Part shown: piece after piece, positions 42,876 to 55,239 of the stretch | Layout: each line of letters starts with the position of its first letter | Numbering within the stretch: position 1 is the first letter of the stretch | Origin: Anisodus tanguticus | Taxonomy: Eukaryota; Streptophyta; Magnoliopsida; Solanales; Solanaceae | DNA length: 64,000 bases | Direction of reading: 5' to 3' | NCBI GenBank assembly: GCA_034509755.1 | Contig: CM067557.1 | Coordinates: 44,946,001 to 45,010,000, forward strand | Notes under the pieces: generated by a model | Seen by the model: only the letters and a program-made list of their open reading frames with translations | Database searches by the model: none | Told to the model about the DNA's origin: nothing | Made by a program: the position numbers and the translations under genes

Positions 42876-44747
42876 ATTATTACGTAACACAAAAACTACT
42901 ACATGGATGCATAATATAATAGGTACTAGGGATACGGTTCCCATACTTAGAAGTCTATTACAAGTCATAGAATCTAGATACTAATTAATCATATCTAATA
43001 TGATGGGGAATTAATATAAAAAAGTAAAATGATAATTCCACCAAAGTCTAATATAAACTTGGTTCTAACATGACATTCTTGAGTACTTCCTAATAAAAAA
43101 AGGTAGATGTGGATTCATGACTTAAATTTTATGGTTAAGTGTGAAATCTTACCACAATTCATTAGTTTACTAGCTAGGTTTGATATTAATTACTATATAC
43201 TTATTTGTTAAATTTTTAACATCTATACAGATTTAGATTAGAATTATTGACTTTCCATGAACCCATAAGTTTGAACTTTACGCTTCTGAATACAAAATTA
43301 TATTATTAGGAAGAGAAAAAGAAAAATTCAACCATAGTATATTTAGTTAGTTATTCTTTATTTCTATTCACTAATAGTAAAAGATAAAAGATAATAATTG
43401 GATTGTTTTTTTTTTTTTTGATAGCATATAAGAGGATCTAGCTAGGATTCGAACAATATTTTCCATTCGGAACTGTACTACAATCAATTTGATTTATTGG
43501 GACTCTATTATTTGCACTATTTAGTAAAATTTTAATATATATACAGAGTTTTAAAATTACTGAATTCGAATGAATATGTAACTCCCTAACTATATCCATC
43601 CTGATAATACTAACTTAATGAAAGTGGAGCTCTCTCCGTCCAACCGGCCACATGCCTTTGAAATTCTTTTTTAATATATAGAATTATTATAATCATATGA
43701 TATTTGATATACTTTCTGATTCGATTAATCTCAATTCACGTATATACGTCATGTAGAGCCTGTGAAAGGGGGAAACACTCCCTACCAAAAAGTGAACATA
43801 TTTATAATTTTTCTTAAAATAATTTATCTAGTTTACCGTTTACGTTTAATCTTTAAGGTTTTTATCAATATTGATGGTCCATTTTTTAAGCTTTTTTACG
43901 AATTTTAGATACTATATATTTCTCAATTTAAGGAGTGTGACTTTAATTTTATGTCTTACTTTAATTCTCATGGACTTTAATTTATAACTAGCTATAGCTA
44001 TACACAAAAAAAATAGTATAACGTTAACATTTATAACTTGTAATTGTTTTATCTTAAAAAAAAATACAAGTTATTAAGGCAAAAAATGTAGAGCAAGTAC
44101 TTTAATATTAATAATTAAGTTTATTGTTATCATATCATATACTAGGATAACCTTGACGTAATTAATGATAAAAGTTTTAGCCGCTTGATGATGAGATATC
44201 GGATTCAAGCCGCCGAACACATTCTCTTACAGACTTGTAAAGTAAAATTGCATACATAGAGATCCAATATATATAGTTCTTCAACGAATTGCACGTATAA
44301 CGGAAGTTTAGTGCATCAAGTTGCATGCCTTTTTATCATATAATATTATAATATATATCATCAGATGTTTGTATAGAAGAGTATAATCATTTCATATAAA
44401 AATTTAAGATATTATAGAGAAAACGATGTGTGGACTTATTTCTTTTAATGAATTTAGGAGGATGGATTTTTTTCTGATATATGAGTGATAAGCCTCTCGA
44501 ACCAATACATCTTGCCTACATTGATATCATTTGATATCATTCTCATTTAAATTTTTATGCTATTAAATAAAGAGACTGCACTTTTATTAATTTAATTATG
44601 CATTAACAGTTTGATAACACTTTTGGAGAAAGATCTATATTTGTACCAATGTCATGTGCATAAAACATTAACTCTTACACGTATACAAGGGAGTAGCAAG
44701 TTGGCATGTTCATGTTTAAAAATAGAAATATATCTGTTAAAACAAAA
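42876..44747. other. AT-rich intergenic stretch with SINE remnants
   Basis: No gene. A decayed TS SINE head lies at 44287-44330 (minus: CAACTTGATGCACTAAACTTC). Other short tRNA-like motifs lie near 43430 and 43760. Confidence 0.4.
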
Positions 44748-44965
44748 TATGGATGTAACTGATAGAATATTTATTCATTACTATTGTAATTGATAGAATA
44801 ATTATTCATTACTATTATAATTACTCATTATTATAATTGATTGGTAGAATTACATGTATATGATAGATAGATTAGTATTATCTTAGGAAGATTAGATGGC
44901 ATGATATTAGCTTCATCATATCATTTCATTAGTAATGATTAATGAATAATTATTCTATCACTCCC
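44748..44965 (+). repeat. Ty1/copia LTR fragment, plus orientation
   Basis: GATAGAATAATTATTCATTA, TAATTGATTGGTAGAATTAC, ATCTTAGGAAGATTAGATGG and AGCTTCATCATATCATTTCA match the LTR at 48112-48345 in the same orientation. It abuts an LTR in the opposite orientation at 44966. Confidence 0.8.
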
Positions 44966-46508
44966 CCGTTCAATATTCATCTTCCAACAATGTGATAATT
45001 ATACCACTATTACAAGCTACAATTACGCTAATGAAATGATATGATGAAGCTAAGATCATGCCATCTAATCTTCCTAAGATAATGCTAATCTACCTACCAT
45101 ATACATGTGATTCTACCAATCAATTATAATAATGAGTAATTACAATAGTAATGAATAATTATTCTATCACTCCCTGGCAGTCGAAGCGGAAGGTAGGCGT
45201 ATGCTGAGACTGTCCCGAAAATCCTCAAATAATACCAACGGAAGACCTTTAGTAAAAATATCTGCAATCTGATAACGCAACGGGAAATGCAACACACACA
45301 CTTGTCCGCGAGTGATCTTTTCACGAACAAAGTGGATATCGAGTTCAATATGTTTAGTGCGTTGATGGTTGACCAGATTTCAAGAGAGGTAGATAACACT
45401 AACATTATCACAGTACACCAATGTTGCTTTCGAAATTGGACAGTGGAGTTCTAGAAGAAGGTTCCGAAGCCAACAAGATTCAGACACAACATTGGCAACA
45501 CCTCGGTATTCTTCTTCGGCACTGGATCTCGACAATGTTGCTTGCCATTTGGAGGACCACGTTACCAAGTTATCGCTGAGAAATATACCATAACCAGAAG
45601 TGGAGCTTCTGGTGTCCGGACATCCACCCCAGTCGGCATCTGTGTAGGAGACACGAGTAGATGTCGATGATGGGCATAAGTGCAAGTCACACTCTAGAGT
45701 ACCCTGAATATAACACACGGTGCGTTTTAGAGCAAGCATATTATTATCCATCGGATTATGCATGAATAGGTACATGTGTTGTACTGCATAAGAAATATCT
45801 GGTTGTGTAAAGGTAAGATATTGCAGGCCCCTGCCAGGCTGCGGTATAGTGTCGGGTCGGCAGCTGGTTTGCCGGAAGAGGCCCTCAATTTGGGCTTAGT
45901 ATCAATCGGAGTTGTTGACGGTTTACATGAGGACATGCCAGCACGTTCAACAATATATAATGGATTTTTTAGGCAATGGTGATTTTGAAATCTGGGTGTG
46001 TAGGCTATATTTGGTGTTGGGTTTGACAATGTCGTGTTGACTACGGGTGACTAGACGATGGGTCGAGCTTTGAATTGGGCCAACGGATGAGACTACGTGT
46101 TGACTACGGGTGCTAGACGATGGGCTAAGTTTTGAATTGGGCCAATAGAATTGCTGGCGAATTGGCGGTGAATCGGTCGTGACCCAAGCCACTGCCATGC
46201 AGTTGGTTTTGGGTTGTCGATCCAGAGGGCATACTTGGGCTCAAGAAAGGAGGCCCAGCTTGCTGGGCAGTGGTGTGTCGTGGATGAGCCACTGTTACGG
46301 GGCCCAAGTTACCAAAAATATTTTGGTTGGCCGAAACAGTGGGCTCGTTTTGTGACAAAAAATGTTGGGATAAATACGGGGGTATGCCATCGTCTAGAAA
46401 ATCATAGGTAGGGGGTCCGGACTCATGCATTTTGATAAATGGGAAATTTGTTTCAAAAAATATAACATGACGACTCACTATTATGGTAGATGGATATCCC
46501 CAAAACAC
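44966..46508 (-). mobile_element. Ty1/copia element fragment, minus orientation
   Basis: The LTR occupies about 44966-45172 (minus). The polyprotein part reads from 46508 leftwards: FWGYPSTIIVSRHVIFFETN, then a Ser/Gln-rich linker and KPNTKYSLHTQISKSPLPKK. The reverse transcriptase core is deleted and the reading resumes near 46030 with KPSTTPIDTKPKLRASSGKP. RNase H follows with SYTDADWGGCPDTRSSTSGY, SRSSAEEEYRG and LVYCDNVSVIYLS, then ADIFTKGLPLVLFED. Frameshifts and the deletion make it inactive. It is the mirror image of the element to its right. Confidence 0.85.
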
Positions 46509-48345
46509 GGCATTGTCAAATCCAACACCAAATATAACCTACACACCCAGATTTCAAAATCATCATTGCCTCGTAATCCTGTGTCTGCTCTTAATGACCC
46601 GAATTGGAAAATGCTCATGATGAATTTAATGCTCTTATTAAAAATAGGATGTGGGAGTTGGTTCCTCGTCCCTCTCATGCCAATGTAATTCGATCTATGT
46701 GAATTTTCAGTCATAAAGAAAAATAAGATGGCACTTTTGAGAGGCATAAAACCCGTCTTGTAGGTGATGAAAAGACACAATAGGTTGGTGTGGATTGCGG
46801 TGAGACGTTCAGTCCGGTGATCAAACCGGCAACTATCATAACGGTCCTCAGCTTGGCTCTGTCGAAGGCGTGGCCTCTTCATCAGTTAAATGTTAAAAAT
46901 GCCTTCCTCCACAGAGAACTTAATGAAACAGTATACATGTACCAGCCTTTGGGATACAGGGACGCCACGTATCCAAATCATGTGTGCTTGCTAAAGAAAT
47001 CATTATATGAGCTTAAACATGCCCCCCGGGCCTAGTACAAAAGGTTTGCGGATTTTGTTTCGCATATTGGATTTTCTAACAGCCGTTCTGATCATTCTCT
47101 GTTCATCTACCGCCAGGGTAATAATATAGTTTACCTTCTTTTATATGTGAATGATATTATATTAATTGCCTCATCGGATGCTCTTAAGCAAGTCCATCAT
47201 GTCACACATTGGTTCAGAATTTGCTATGAAGGATCTCGGACCACTACACTATTATTTTTTAGGGGTGGCCACGTCATACATGTGGTTTATTTTTATCCCA
47301 AAATAAGTACGCAACAGAGATTGTTGAATGTGTTGGCATGTCCTCATGTAAATTGTCAGCAACTCCGGTTGATAGTTGATACTAAGCCCATATTGAGTGC
47401 CTCCTCCGGCAAGCCAATTGCCGATCCGACACTATATCGCAGCCTTGCAGGGGCCCGTCAATATCTTACCTTTACACGGCCATATATTTCTTATGCAGTA
47501 CAACACTTGTGCCTATTCATGCATAATCCGATGGATAATAATATGCTTGATCTAAAACGCATTGTGCGTTATATTCAGGGTACTCTAGAGTATGGCTTGC
47601 ACTTATACCCATCATCGACATCCACTCTTGTCTCCTACACAGATGCCAACTGGGGTGGATGTCCGGACACCAGACGCTCCACTTTTGGTTATGGTATATT
47701 TCTCGGCGATAACTTGGTAACGTGGTCCTCCAAACGCCAAGCAATGTTGTCCAGATCCAATGCGAAAAAGAATACCGAGGTGTTGCCAATGTTGTGTTTG
47801 AATCTTGTTGGCTTCGGAACCTTCTTCTAGAACTCCATTGTCCAATTCTGAAAGCAACATTGGTGTAATGTGATAATGTTAGTGCTATCTACCTCTTCGG
47901 GAATCCGGTCAACCATCAACGCACTAGACATATTGAGTTCGATATCCACTTTGTTTGTGAAAAGGTCGCTCGCGGACAAGTGTGTGTGTTGCATGTCCCG
48001 TCACGTTATCAGATTGCAGATATTTTTACTAATGGTCTTCCGCTGGTATTATTTGAGGATTTTTGGGACAGTCTCATCATACGCCTACCTCCCGCTTTGA
48101 CTGTGGGGGAGTGATAGAATAATTATTCATTAGTATTGTAATTGATAGAATAATTATTCATTACTATTGTAATTACTCATTATTATAATTGATTGATAGA
48201 ATCACATGTATATGGTATGTAGATTAGCATTATCTTAGGAAGATTAGATGTCATGATCTTAGCTTCATCATATCATTTCATTAGCATAAAATTTGTAATA
48301 GTGGTATAATTATCACATTGTTGGAAGATGAATATTGAGGAAAAT
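46490..48345 (+). mobile_element. Ty1/copia element fragment, plus orientation
   Basis: From about 46505 rightwards the plus strand encodes IVKSNTKYNLHTQISKSSL. Reverse-transcriptase pieces follow: ETFSPVIKPATIITVLSLAL, HQLNVKNAFLHRELNETVYM, CLLKKSLYELKHAPRA then a stop, and LLYVNDIILIASS. In the last of these the catalytic YVDD reads YVND. RNase H follows with VSYTDANWGGCPDTRRSTFG, then ADIFTNGLPLVLFEDFWD near 48018-48070. The LTR starts TGATAGAATAATTATTCATT at 48112. It is inactive through stops, frameshifts and the active-site change. Confidence 0.88.
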
Positions 48346-50640
48346 ATTGTTACAGTAACAAATTATGCAACTATTCAAGCTAAGATGAGTACATTAATTA
48401 CTTAGTACCCCCACCATATTTTTTTCGTTCCCTTCATTTTTTTTTCTTTTTAGAAGAAAAAAACACATGTGAATTTTTTATTCTTATATGGTAAGAGGGG
48501 ATAAATGTTCTCATTTGGATCACAAGTACCTTTAATTCACAGATGTTTATATTCATTTTCCATGAGAATGAAAAAGAAATATATGGTCCAACTTCTTTTT
48601 TTTGTTCCTTCCATGAGTTGCAAATGATCGATAATTAAAGTCGAAGGTCAATAGACACAAGTTTTTATATGATATATAACGGTTATATATTCTCGTGCTT
48701 CTTTTCAATATTTTGGTAATGTAGTTACGACCAGAAAATATTTCTCCTTTTTAATATTAAACTTTTAAATATGTTCACTCACACTATTTAATTGAGACTC
48801 GCACGTGAGAGGTATGTTGAAGTGTAAACTAAGTAAGTATATAAAAGTATCTAGCTCGAAGGTTTTATATGTATTAGTTAAGCTTTTAAGTTGTGAAAAA
48901 AACAAAGCTTTTAAGTTGTGAAAAAAACAAAGCTTTTAAGATAATCACATAATTTAATAATAAACAATTATCATATTTTCATACATACAATTTTCTTAAC
49001 TAATTAAGATAATCACACAGTTATCGAAGATACAGCTACACATTTCATTTAATTGTGTAGCTGACGATACATATTTATTAACAACATTACTAGTACAGCA
49101 CAAAAGCCACAGAAAATGTCTCAGCATGTTTTCGTAGTCAACTTACACATACAATTTGCAAATTATGACATGAAATGTTGAAGATGGTAAATATTACTCC
49201 AATTACTTCAAACTCTTAGCATCTTTTTTCCTGAGTTCTCATAATTAAGATTTAAAAGTTCATTGAAAAAATAACCAAATAATTATTTTATCAAGATGGA
49301 TTCCGCGCCACAAGATAAATTAACGAATTAATTGAGGACGTTTACAATACCGACAACAACTTCTGCAACAATTATAGCAGCTCATTTACGATACCGACAA
49401 CAGCTTCTGCTGAAGCAATTATAGCAACTCTTTTCCCCATTGATTTTAGACTTCTAACGTATTGAGTTTAAAATTCTCCTAACGTTATTTTCATCACGAT
49501 TTTCTCTTCAAGAACGGTCACCTCTCAACAAAAAAAAATTCTGTTTCTTATGCGTCTATTTTTAAAGCTAATAAAAACACACACACACACACACACACAC
49601 AAAAAAAAAAAAAGGGCGTTAAGATTAAATAGAGCCGTCGAAATATCTCTTTCCTTAAATTCAGAGAGGATTTGTTGCTTCAATGCTTTGTTTCTTCTGT
49701 CACATTTTACAACTACATTTGTGGTAGGAAAAATTATAAGAGCGCTTGCACCATTTAAACTATTTAACCAAATATTTACTCTCTTTAGTTTCAATCTTTA
49801 TATTACACTATTGCATATTTAAGTCATGAAAATCAACTGTGCAAGTCTTAATTGCAAAGTTTAAAATTGCCATGAAAGTTGGCTATATATGACCCAGTCT
49901 AGGAAACAAATTAACTTTTGTGTTTGAAATTTGAATTTAATTGACCCACCTTATAATATAAATAGCTAGCTTTATCTTTTGTTTCAAGTTTGAAGTTATT
50001 TTACATATTTGGAGTTGAAGTTGAGAAAAGAGTATTTTAATGCTTGTGTTTGCCCATGATTTGACGTGAAGAAGAAAAAACGTTGAAGACTTTGATTATT
50101 ATTTCACTTGAAACATTCTTCAAGCAATATTTGCAAATATAGTACTGAAAAATATTGATGATCAAATTCATACTTACAAATACTTTTACTTTAAAAAAAA
50201 TTCAATCTTAAGAATCCCAGTGGCTCAATGGGAGTCCAACTTCTTTGTGGGAATTGGATACTTGCCCTTTTCTTTTTTCTAATTTCAGTATTTGAATTAG
50301 CTTGCGCACCTCAATTAATTTCACGGTATATTTACTCTCTTCCACTATCATAGGTACTACCGTAAAACTCTATCTATCAAGACTAAGTACTACCGTAAAA
50401 CTCCATCTATCAAGACTTAACCCCAGGGGAAAAAATTACCTACGTATTTTTACCCTCATAAACAATGCTTTCAGCATCATCACACACAGTGGTCCTAACA
50501 AACAAATGAAGTACCTATATTTCCTCTTTATGTGTTCATTTTCTCTTTGTTCTCTTCTGTTTTTACCATGTTTGGCTTCACTTCCTTCTCATATAGAGTC
50601 TTGACTTTTTTCTTCCAATGAGAATGAAAGTGACCCTTGA
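48346..50640. other. AT-rich intergenic stretch with small tandem repeats
   Basis: No gene is supported. Small tandem duplications occur at 48886-48942 (AAGCTTTTAAGTTGTGAAAA, ~27 bp, 2.2 units), 49330-49435 (GATACCGACAACAGCTTCTG, ~50 bp, 2 units) and 50350-50420 (TACTACCGTAAAACTC, 35 bp, 2 units). A (CA)n tract is at 49577-49600. Open frames here are low-complexity or unrecognised. Confidence 0.5.
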
Positions 50641-52440
50641 TAGATCATGGCTAATAAAAGCCATTTGGGAGCTTCTTAAAGATGGTGACGAAAGAAACTA
50701 TAGTTGAAGCTAAAATTATAAATGAAGACAACTACTTCAATTTTGGTTACAAAAGCATGGTTGCACAATTTCTTCCTCAGAAGATAGCAGAAGCCATTAC
50801 ACTACCGGAGATTTACCTAAATAGGTTATTTTCTTGTCATTGTATAAGTTTTGATCTTGTTTAAATAAGTTGTGCTACAATAGTTTTCAAGTCAAAAGTA
50901 GGATTCAATTTCTGATTGATCGCTTTTGGAACAAATCGTCCACAAACTCTGGCGGATCACCAAGAGTTTCTGAGAAATTTCACCAACACGATTTTGCTTC
51001 AAAATTGATATCCAAAATTCTAATACCAAACCAAACAATACCCAATGATTTCAGGACAGTTTGACATACTTGTCAACTTCATCAAGAAAGCATATATAGA
51101 TTTTCTGGTTCCCCGAAAAGAAAAAGAAAAAAGGAGAAACACTACTAGCTTCATCCGATATGCAATATCTTAATCCCCCAAGCTCCCAAAATCTACCAGC
51201 TGATTTGAAACAATAAGAGTTCCTTTCCGGAAAAAACAAATTCCTTCCTACTTTTGTCTGAATGAACTGCTGAGTGTAACTGTTTAGCATTCCGATTGTT
51301 AGGATGTACATTGCAAAGAACTAGGACGCAGACTATTAACAATCCATAAAGTCAGTTAGAATGACAAGGATGTGTACCAAGTAAAAGACTACTTGGATTT
51401 GGATATTCCTAGATACATGAGAATACCTTCAGCATTGAAACTATACCACCACATGGACTCTAATATATGAATAAATAGAGGTCCTAGGAAAGGTTTGGGA
51501 TACTGAAAGGGAGGTTGCTGTACAGTTCACGCTTCGTGAACATTATATCACAAGAAGCACAATAAATTATTAGTGCAAGTGAGCGTTCACAAAGCTGTGT
51601 CCACATTGACACATGAACACAGGTGAGACTCAAGGACGAAAGTGGACAGTGCGATATTTGGGACGGATGAGGAAAGGACTATCAAAGCAGTCAATTATGT
51701 ATGTTGAACAAAAATGACAAAGACATAAGGAAAAATAGTGAGGTTAAACATAAGAAACTTCACTCAAGAGACTTGGGACTTGAACGCACCATTGGAGAGA
51801 AACAAGGAAGCAAAGAAGAAGGAACATAAAAAAGGAAACAAATTGATACTAATTCATAGTAACTAGCTTAATGGTGCCTGGCTTTTATTCAATCAGGTAA
51901 AGCTCCTGAAACTAGACAGATCATAGATTTCCATATGGTAAATGAGTTTCTCGTTTCATCTGTAGGGAATTTGGTACTTTAATACTATATTTCAGCCTAA
52001 AAGGCATAACTAGAAGACAAATCCTGGGAATTGGAATTGTAAATGATATGCCGTGAAGCAGCTTAATAAGTCCGCCAATCTCAAACAGGAATCCAAAGGG
52101 TATAATAAAAACCCAAACTCAAGAAACCTACTTAAGACAGCAAGGTAAAACAAACAGAGCTCTCAAATGAAGTACGTTCCATAGAAGTTATTCTACTCAT
52201 AACTGAATTAACCAAACTTCGGATACAATTCCAATATGAAGGACAAAAAAGAACAACAAAGTTCCTTATATCTCTATCCAGAAAGAAGTCTCATTAGTAA
52301 GGAGGTTTGGCTTGAAGAAGGAACATCGATACTAGATACTATCCTCCGAAAGGAAAGGACACAAGCACACACAAGAAACCTCCATCATAGCAAAGATTCT
52401 TGTTTTCTTATAAGTAGAGCTACATCATAGCAAAGATTAA
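50641..52440. other. Unrecognised stretch
   Basis: A frame at 50682-50864 encodes NEDNYFNFGYKSMVAQFLPQ then KIAEAITLPEI, which might be a decayed retroelement fragment, but I cannot assign it. The rest shows no domains, repeats or RNA genes that I recognise. Confidence 0.35.
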
Positions 52441-52769
52441 AGCAATACTGATGGGATCTACCCATCATCTATCACGATTTAACGAAATAAATCAACGAAA
52501 ACATCTTGATTCCAAAGTAATTAAGTTCAACTAATGAATTCTCCTTATCCAACCCACTGACTCGTCATATTATGACTATTATTACTCTCACTTATCATGG
52601 CGTTCTAACAGTTAAGCAAAGGTCACATAGGTCGAAAAAGGAGTCAAAAATATATATAATATCCCCCACAACTACCAAACTGAAAATAAGCAAAAGATCA
52701 AGTGGCATTAATTCTACAGAACTCACAACTCAAATAAATCAAAGTTCTTATTATGAATTACAAATCTAA

Positions 52770-52865
52770 AAGAGGGCATCCCGGTGCACTAAGCTCCCGC
52801 TATGCGCGGGGTCCGGGAAGGGCTGGACCACAAGGGTCTATTGTACACAGCCTTACCTTGCATTT
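52770..52865 (+). mobile_element. TS-type SINE fragment
   Basis: GCATCCCGGTGCACTAAGCT CCCGCTATGCGCGGGG TCCGGGAAGGGC and CACAAGGGTCTATTGTACAC match the tRNA-like head of the Solanaceae TS SINE. The 3' part after TTGCATTTCTGCAAGAG is missing. Confidence 0.8.
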
Positions 52866-53272
52866 CTGCAAGAGTAGAAAATCTTCCATTAGCAACAAGA
52901 AAGCTTATGATTGCCTGTTTAAACCTTTACCTAGACCATTACTCTTATCAATTCTTATTATACTTTCTTTCTTAAACTCCGTTTCGTGCCCAATCATACT
53001 GGTGGGATCTACCCATCATCTATCAGGATTCAATGAAATAAATCAACGACAACATCTCAATCCCAAACTAGTTAGGTTCAGCTATATGAGTTCTCCTTAT
53101 CCATTCCACTCTACTTGGTCCATTTCTCAAAGAGGACCAAGCATATTATGACTATTTTAACATTAGCCATCAAACTCCAGTAACCCTTCTAGTTTATAAT
53201 GGCGTTTGAACAATTAAACAAAGCTCGCATAGGTAAAAAAGGACTCAAAAATATATAATATGCCATGAGAGT

Positions 53273-53420
53273 TACCAACAACAACATAACTAGTGAAATC
53301 CCACAAAGTAGGGTCTGAGAGGGTAGCATGTATGCAGACCTTACCCCTAACTTGGGAGGTAGAGAGGTTGTTTTCCATAGACTCTCGATACAAGGACAAG
53401 CAATTCAAAGCAATATAAAA
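53273..53420 (-). mobile_element. RTE-type LINE 3' end fragment
   Basis: CAACAACAACATAACTAGTG, AAATCCCACAAAGTAGGGTC, GCAGACCTTACCCCTAACTT and GGGAGGTAGAGAGGTTG form the reverse complement of the LINE 3' block, truncated after about 150 bp. Confidence 0.75.
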
Positions 53421-53995
53421 TGTCACGGCAAAATACTATAAAAGCATAATAAATCCGTCCTAAAAAAAGGAGCATTAACTACCGCAAATTAATACGATAA
53501 GATAATCGAAGTACAAGATACAACAAATATTAGCATAAATCAAAGGACAAACAACTACAAGAGTAATACTACGTTTACCAATATGAATGGATAATCAAGC
53601 AAAATTGAAACAACAGAATTCAGTTACAACTCAAATTAATCAAAGCATAATAAAGCGGTCGAAAAAAGGAGCAGTAACTAACACAAATTAATACGATAAT
53701 CAAAGTACAAGATACAAACATAAATCGAAGGACAAACATCTGCAAGAGTAATACTACAACTAACTAGTAAGAACGGGATAATCAAGGGAAATTACTTCAA
53801 ATAGAATTCAGTTAAAACTCAAAAGTAAATCAAAGTACTTATTATGAATTACAAATCTAAACAGTCGAAAAATCGATCAATTAGCAATAAACTGCCTCAA
53901 AGTTTAACCCTAGATTATTACTCACAACAATAACAAAAAAAAAAAAGCAAAATTAAAAAAAAAATAAAAAACAACACCCAATTCAGATGGATTCA

Positions 53996-54580
53996 TTAAT
54001 TGGTTTTCGGGTCGGGCATAGGGAATAGACCCGCTCCAGCAGATCCACGTGGCGGTGAAAACCCTAAAAATTTCTGCAAATTAGTTCGAATACTAATCGA
54101 ACATAAAAAGTATAAAAATGCCATTGAACAATCCGTCATATCATCACCAGGCAAACCTCTATGACTCATTTTTTGAACAATCTTAAAGGGTGTAAATGGT
54201 AATTTCGCAACAACTTTCCCTTCAAATAAACTATTTAAAAACCCAAAAACCATAAATAACACAACAGCAACAACAAACCCGGATTTGAATTTAAATAATG
54301 AGAGATCTCGGGTCGATTCTTTTAATGAAGTTTCGACCCGATCTATTTTTTTGGTTTTTGATTTTTTTGTTAGGATTGATGGAATAGGGTCATTGTTTGT
54401 TTTCATTGTTTCGAGTTTTTTGGAAGCTTTATCGATTGTGAATTTGAGTGATTTGTAGGATGTAGTACGGTAGATAAGGAGATATGAAATTGCTTCACAT
54501 ATTATGGCTGTGCATATTGAAATTCCAACAAGTGTTAAGCTATCTGAGTATTTGATATTGGAGAAATATGAAGATGCCAT
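53996..54580 (-). CDS. TMCO1-type calcium load-activated calcium channel, 194 aa
   Basis: A single-exon frame with ATG at 54578-54580 encodes the plant homologue of TMCO1, an endoplasmic-reticulum protein of the Oxa1/EMC3 superfamily. In animals it associates with the translocon and is reported to leak excess ER calcium. Features in order: membrane span 1 near residues 15-37, and a Lys-rich coiled coil near 48-96 (KASKKLETMK, KKIDRVETSLKESTRDLSLF). Then come span 2 near 101-119, the conserved FEGKVVAKLPFTP and LPGDDMTDCS motifs, span 3 near 152-164, and a Pro/Gly tail. Its length is close to the ~188-residue animal form. The frame is intact and no intron is seen, so it is probably functional. 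A truncated copy lies at 56420-56652. Confidence 0.93.
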   Translation of the reverse strand: MASSYFSNIKYSDSLTLVGISICTAIICEAISYLLIYRTTSYKSLKFTIDKASKKLETMKTNNDPIPSILTKKSKTKKIDRVETSLKESTRDLSLFKFKSGFVVAVVLFMVFGFLNSLFEGKVVAKLPFTPFKIVQKMSHRGLPGDDMTDCSMAFLYFLCSISIRTNLQKFLGFSPPRGSAGAGLFPMPDPKTN

Positions 54581-54925
54581 TGTTGATAGGGAAGAGAAGA
54601 AAATATTATGTGTGGATTGGTGATTTTATTAGAGAAGAAAATAGGTAAAAAGGGGTCTTAAAAGTCATAAGGGATATTTATAATTTCTTAAGTTGAGAAA
54701 ATGACAAAGATGGTCCCTTATAGTTGAGGATATGTTCAAAATAGTCCTTTAAGTATGTACTTGATAGTTTTAGTCCTTTAAGCTTGTTAAAAGTTACAAT
54801 AATATTTTTAGTTTCTGTTAAATATAGGTATGCGTACACTCTATTCTCACTAGACCCCATATTATGTAATTCCACTAGATATGTTGTTGTTTGTTAGATT
54901 TGAGGGGAACGTTGAGAAAAAAGTA
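54581..54925 (-). promoter_or_regulatory. TMCO1 upstream region
   Basis: This contains the leader and proximal promoter. It includes a repeat block at 54690-54830 (TGGTCCCTTATAGTTGAGGA, AAGTATGTACTTGATAGTTT TAGTCC) that recurs at 56700-56830 in the same orientation and at 56335-56425 inverted. No TATA position is resolved. Confidence 0.45.
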
Positions 54926-55192
54926 TTCCCTCCGTTTCATAATACGTGATTTTTTTAGTTTATGCACACCCCTTAAAAAGTGTTCACTCCTAAAAAATTA
55001 GGATTGCTTACTAATTTATCCATAATTAAATTAAATGTCTAAAAAATAAAAACTATTTAATGATTCTTGATTATGTAACTAACGATAGTTTTGGAACAAT
55101 AATATCAATTTTTCTTGAAATCTTAAAGCACCACTTATTTTGGAACAAAAATGAAAAGCCTAAAGAACCACTTATTATGAAACAGAGGGAAT
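54926..55192. mobile_element. Stowaway-like MITE
   Basis: The ends TTCCCTCCGTTTCATAATA and TATTATGAAACAGAGGGAA form an imperfect inverted repeat with TA on the left side. The size is ~267 bp with no coding capacity. It lies upstream of TMCO1. Confidence 0.75.
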
Positions 55193-55239
55193 GCTATATA
55201 ACTATAAATACCAAGAAAGTACTATCGAATCTTAAAATA

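Larger units (their letters stand above)
52440..53860. repeat. Scrambled local duplications downstream of TMCO1
   Basis: Several blocks occur twice. GGGATCTACCCATCATCTAT with following text is at 52453 and 53003. GGAGTCAAAAATATATATAA / GGACTCAAAAATATATAATA is at 52640 and 53242. TTATTATGAATTACAAATCT is at 52748 and 53840. A ~195-bp unit (AAAGCATAATAAA...CAGAATTCAGTTA) is tandem at 53445-53643 and 53644-53833. This indicates repeated local duplication. Confidence 0.7.

Noticed and set aside
45776..46411. Plus-strand open frames in the left copia fragment
   Set aside because: They are shadows of the minus-strand RNase H and linker coding sequence.
49525..49822. Overlapping open frames around the CA repeat
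   Set aside because: They are translations of a microsatellite and flanking A/T runs with no family features.
50682..50864. Possible retroelement fragment with FLPQKIAEAITLPEI
   Set aside because: The resemblance to LINE or copia text is too weak to name; left as unassigned.
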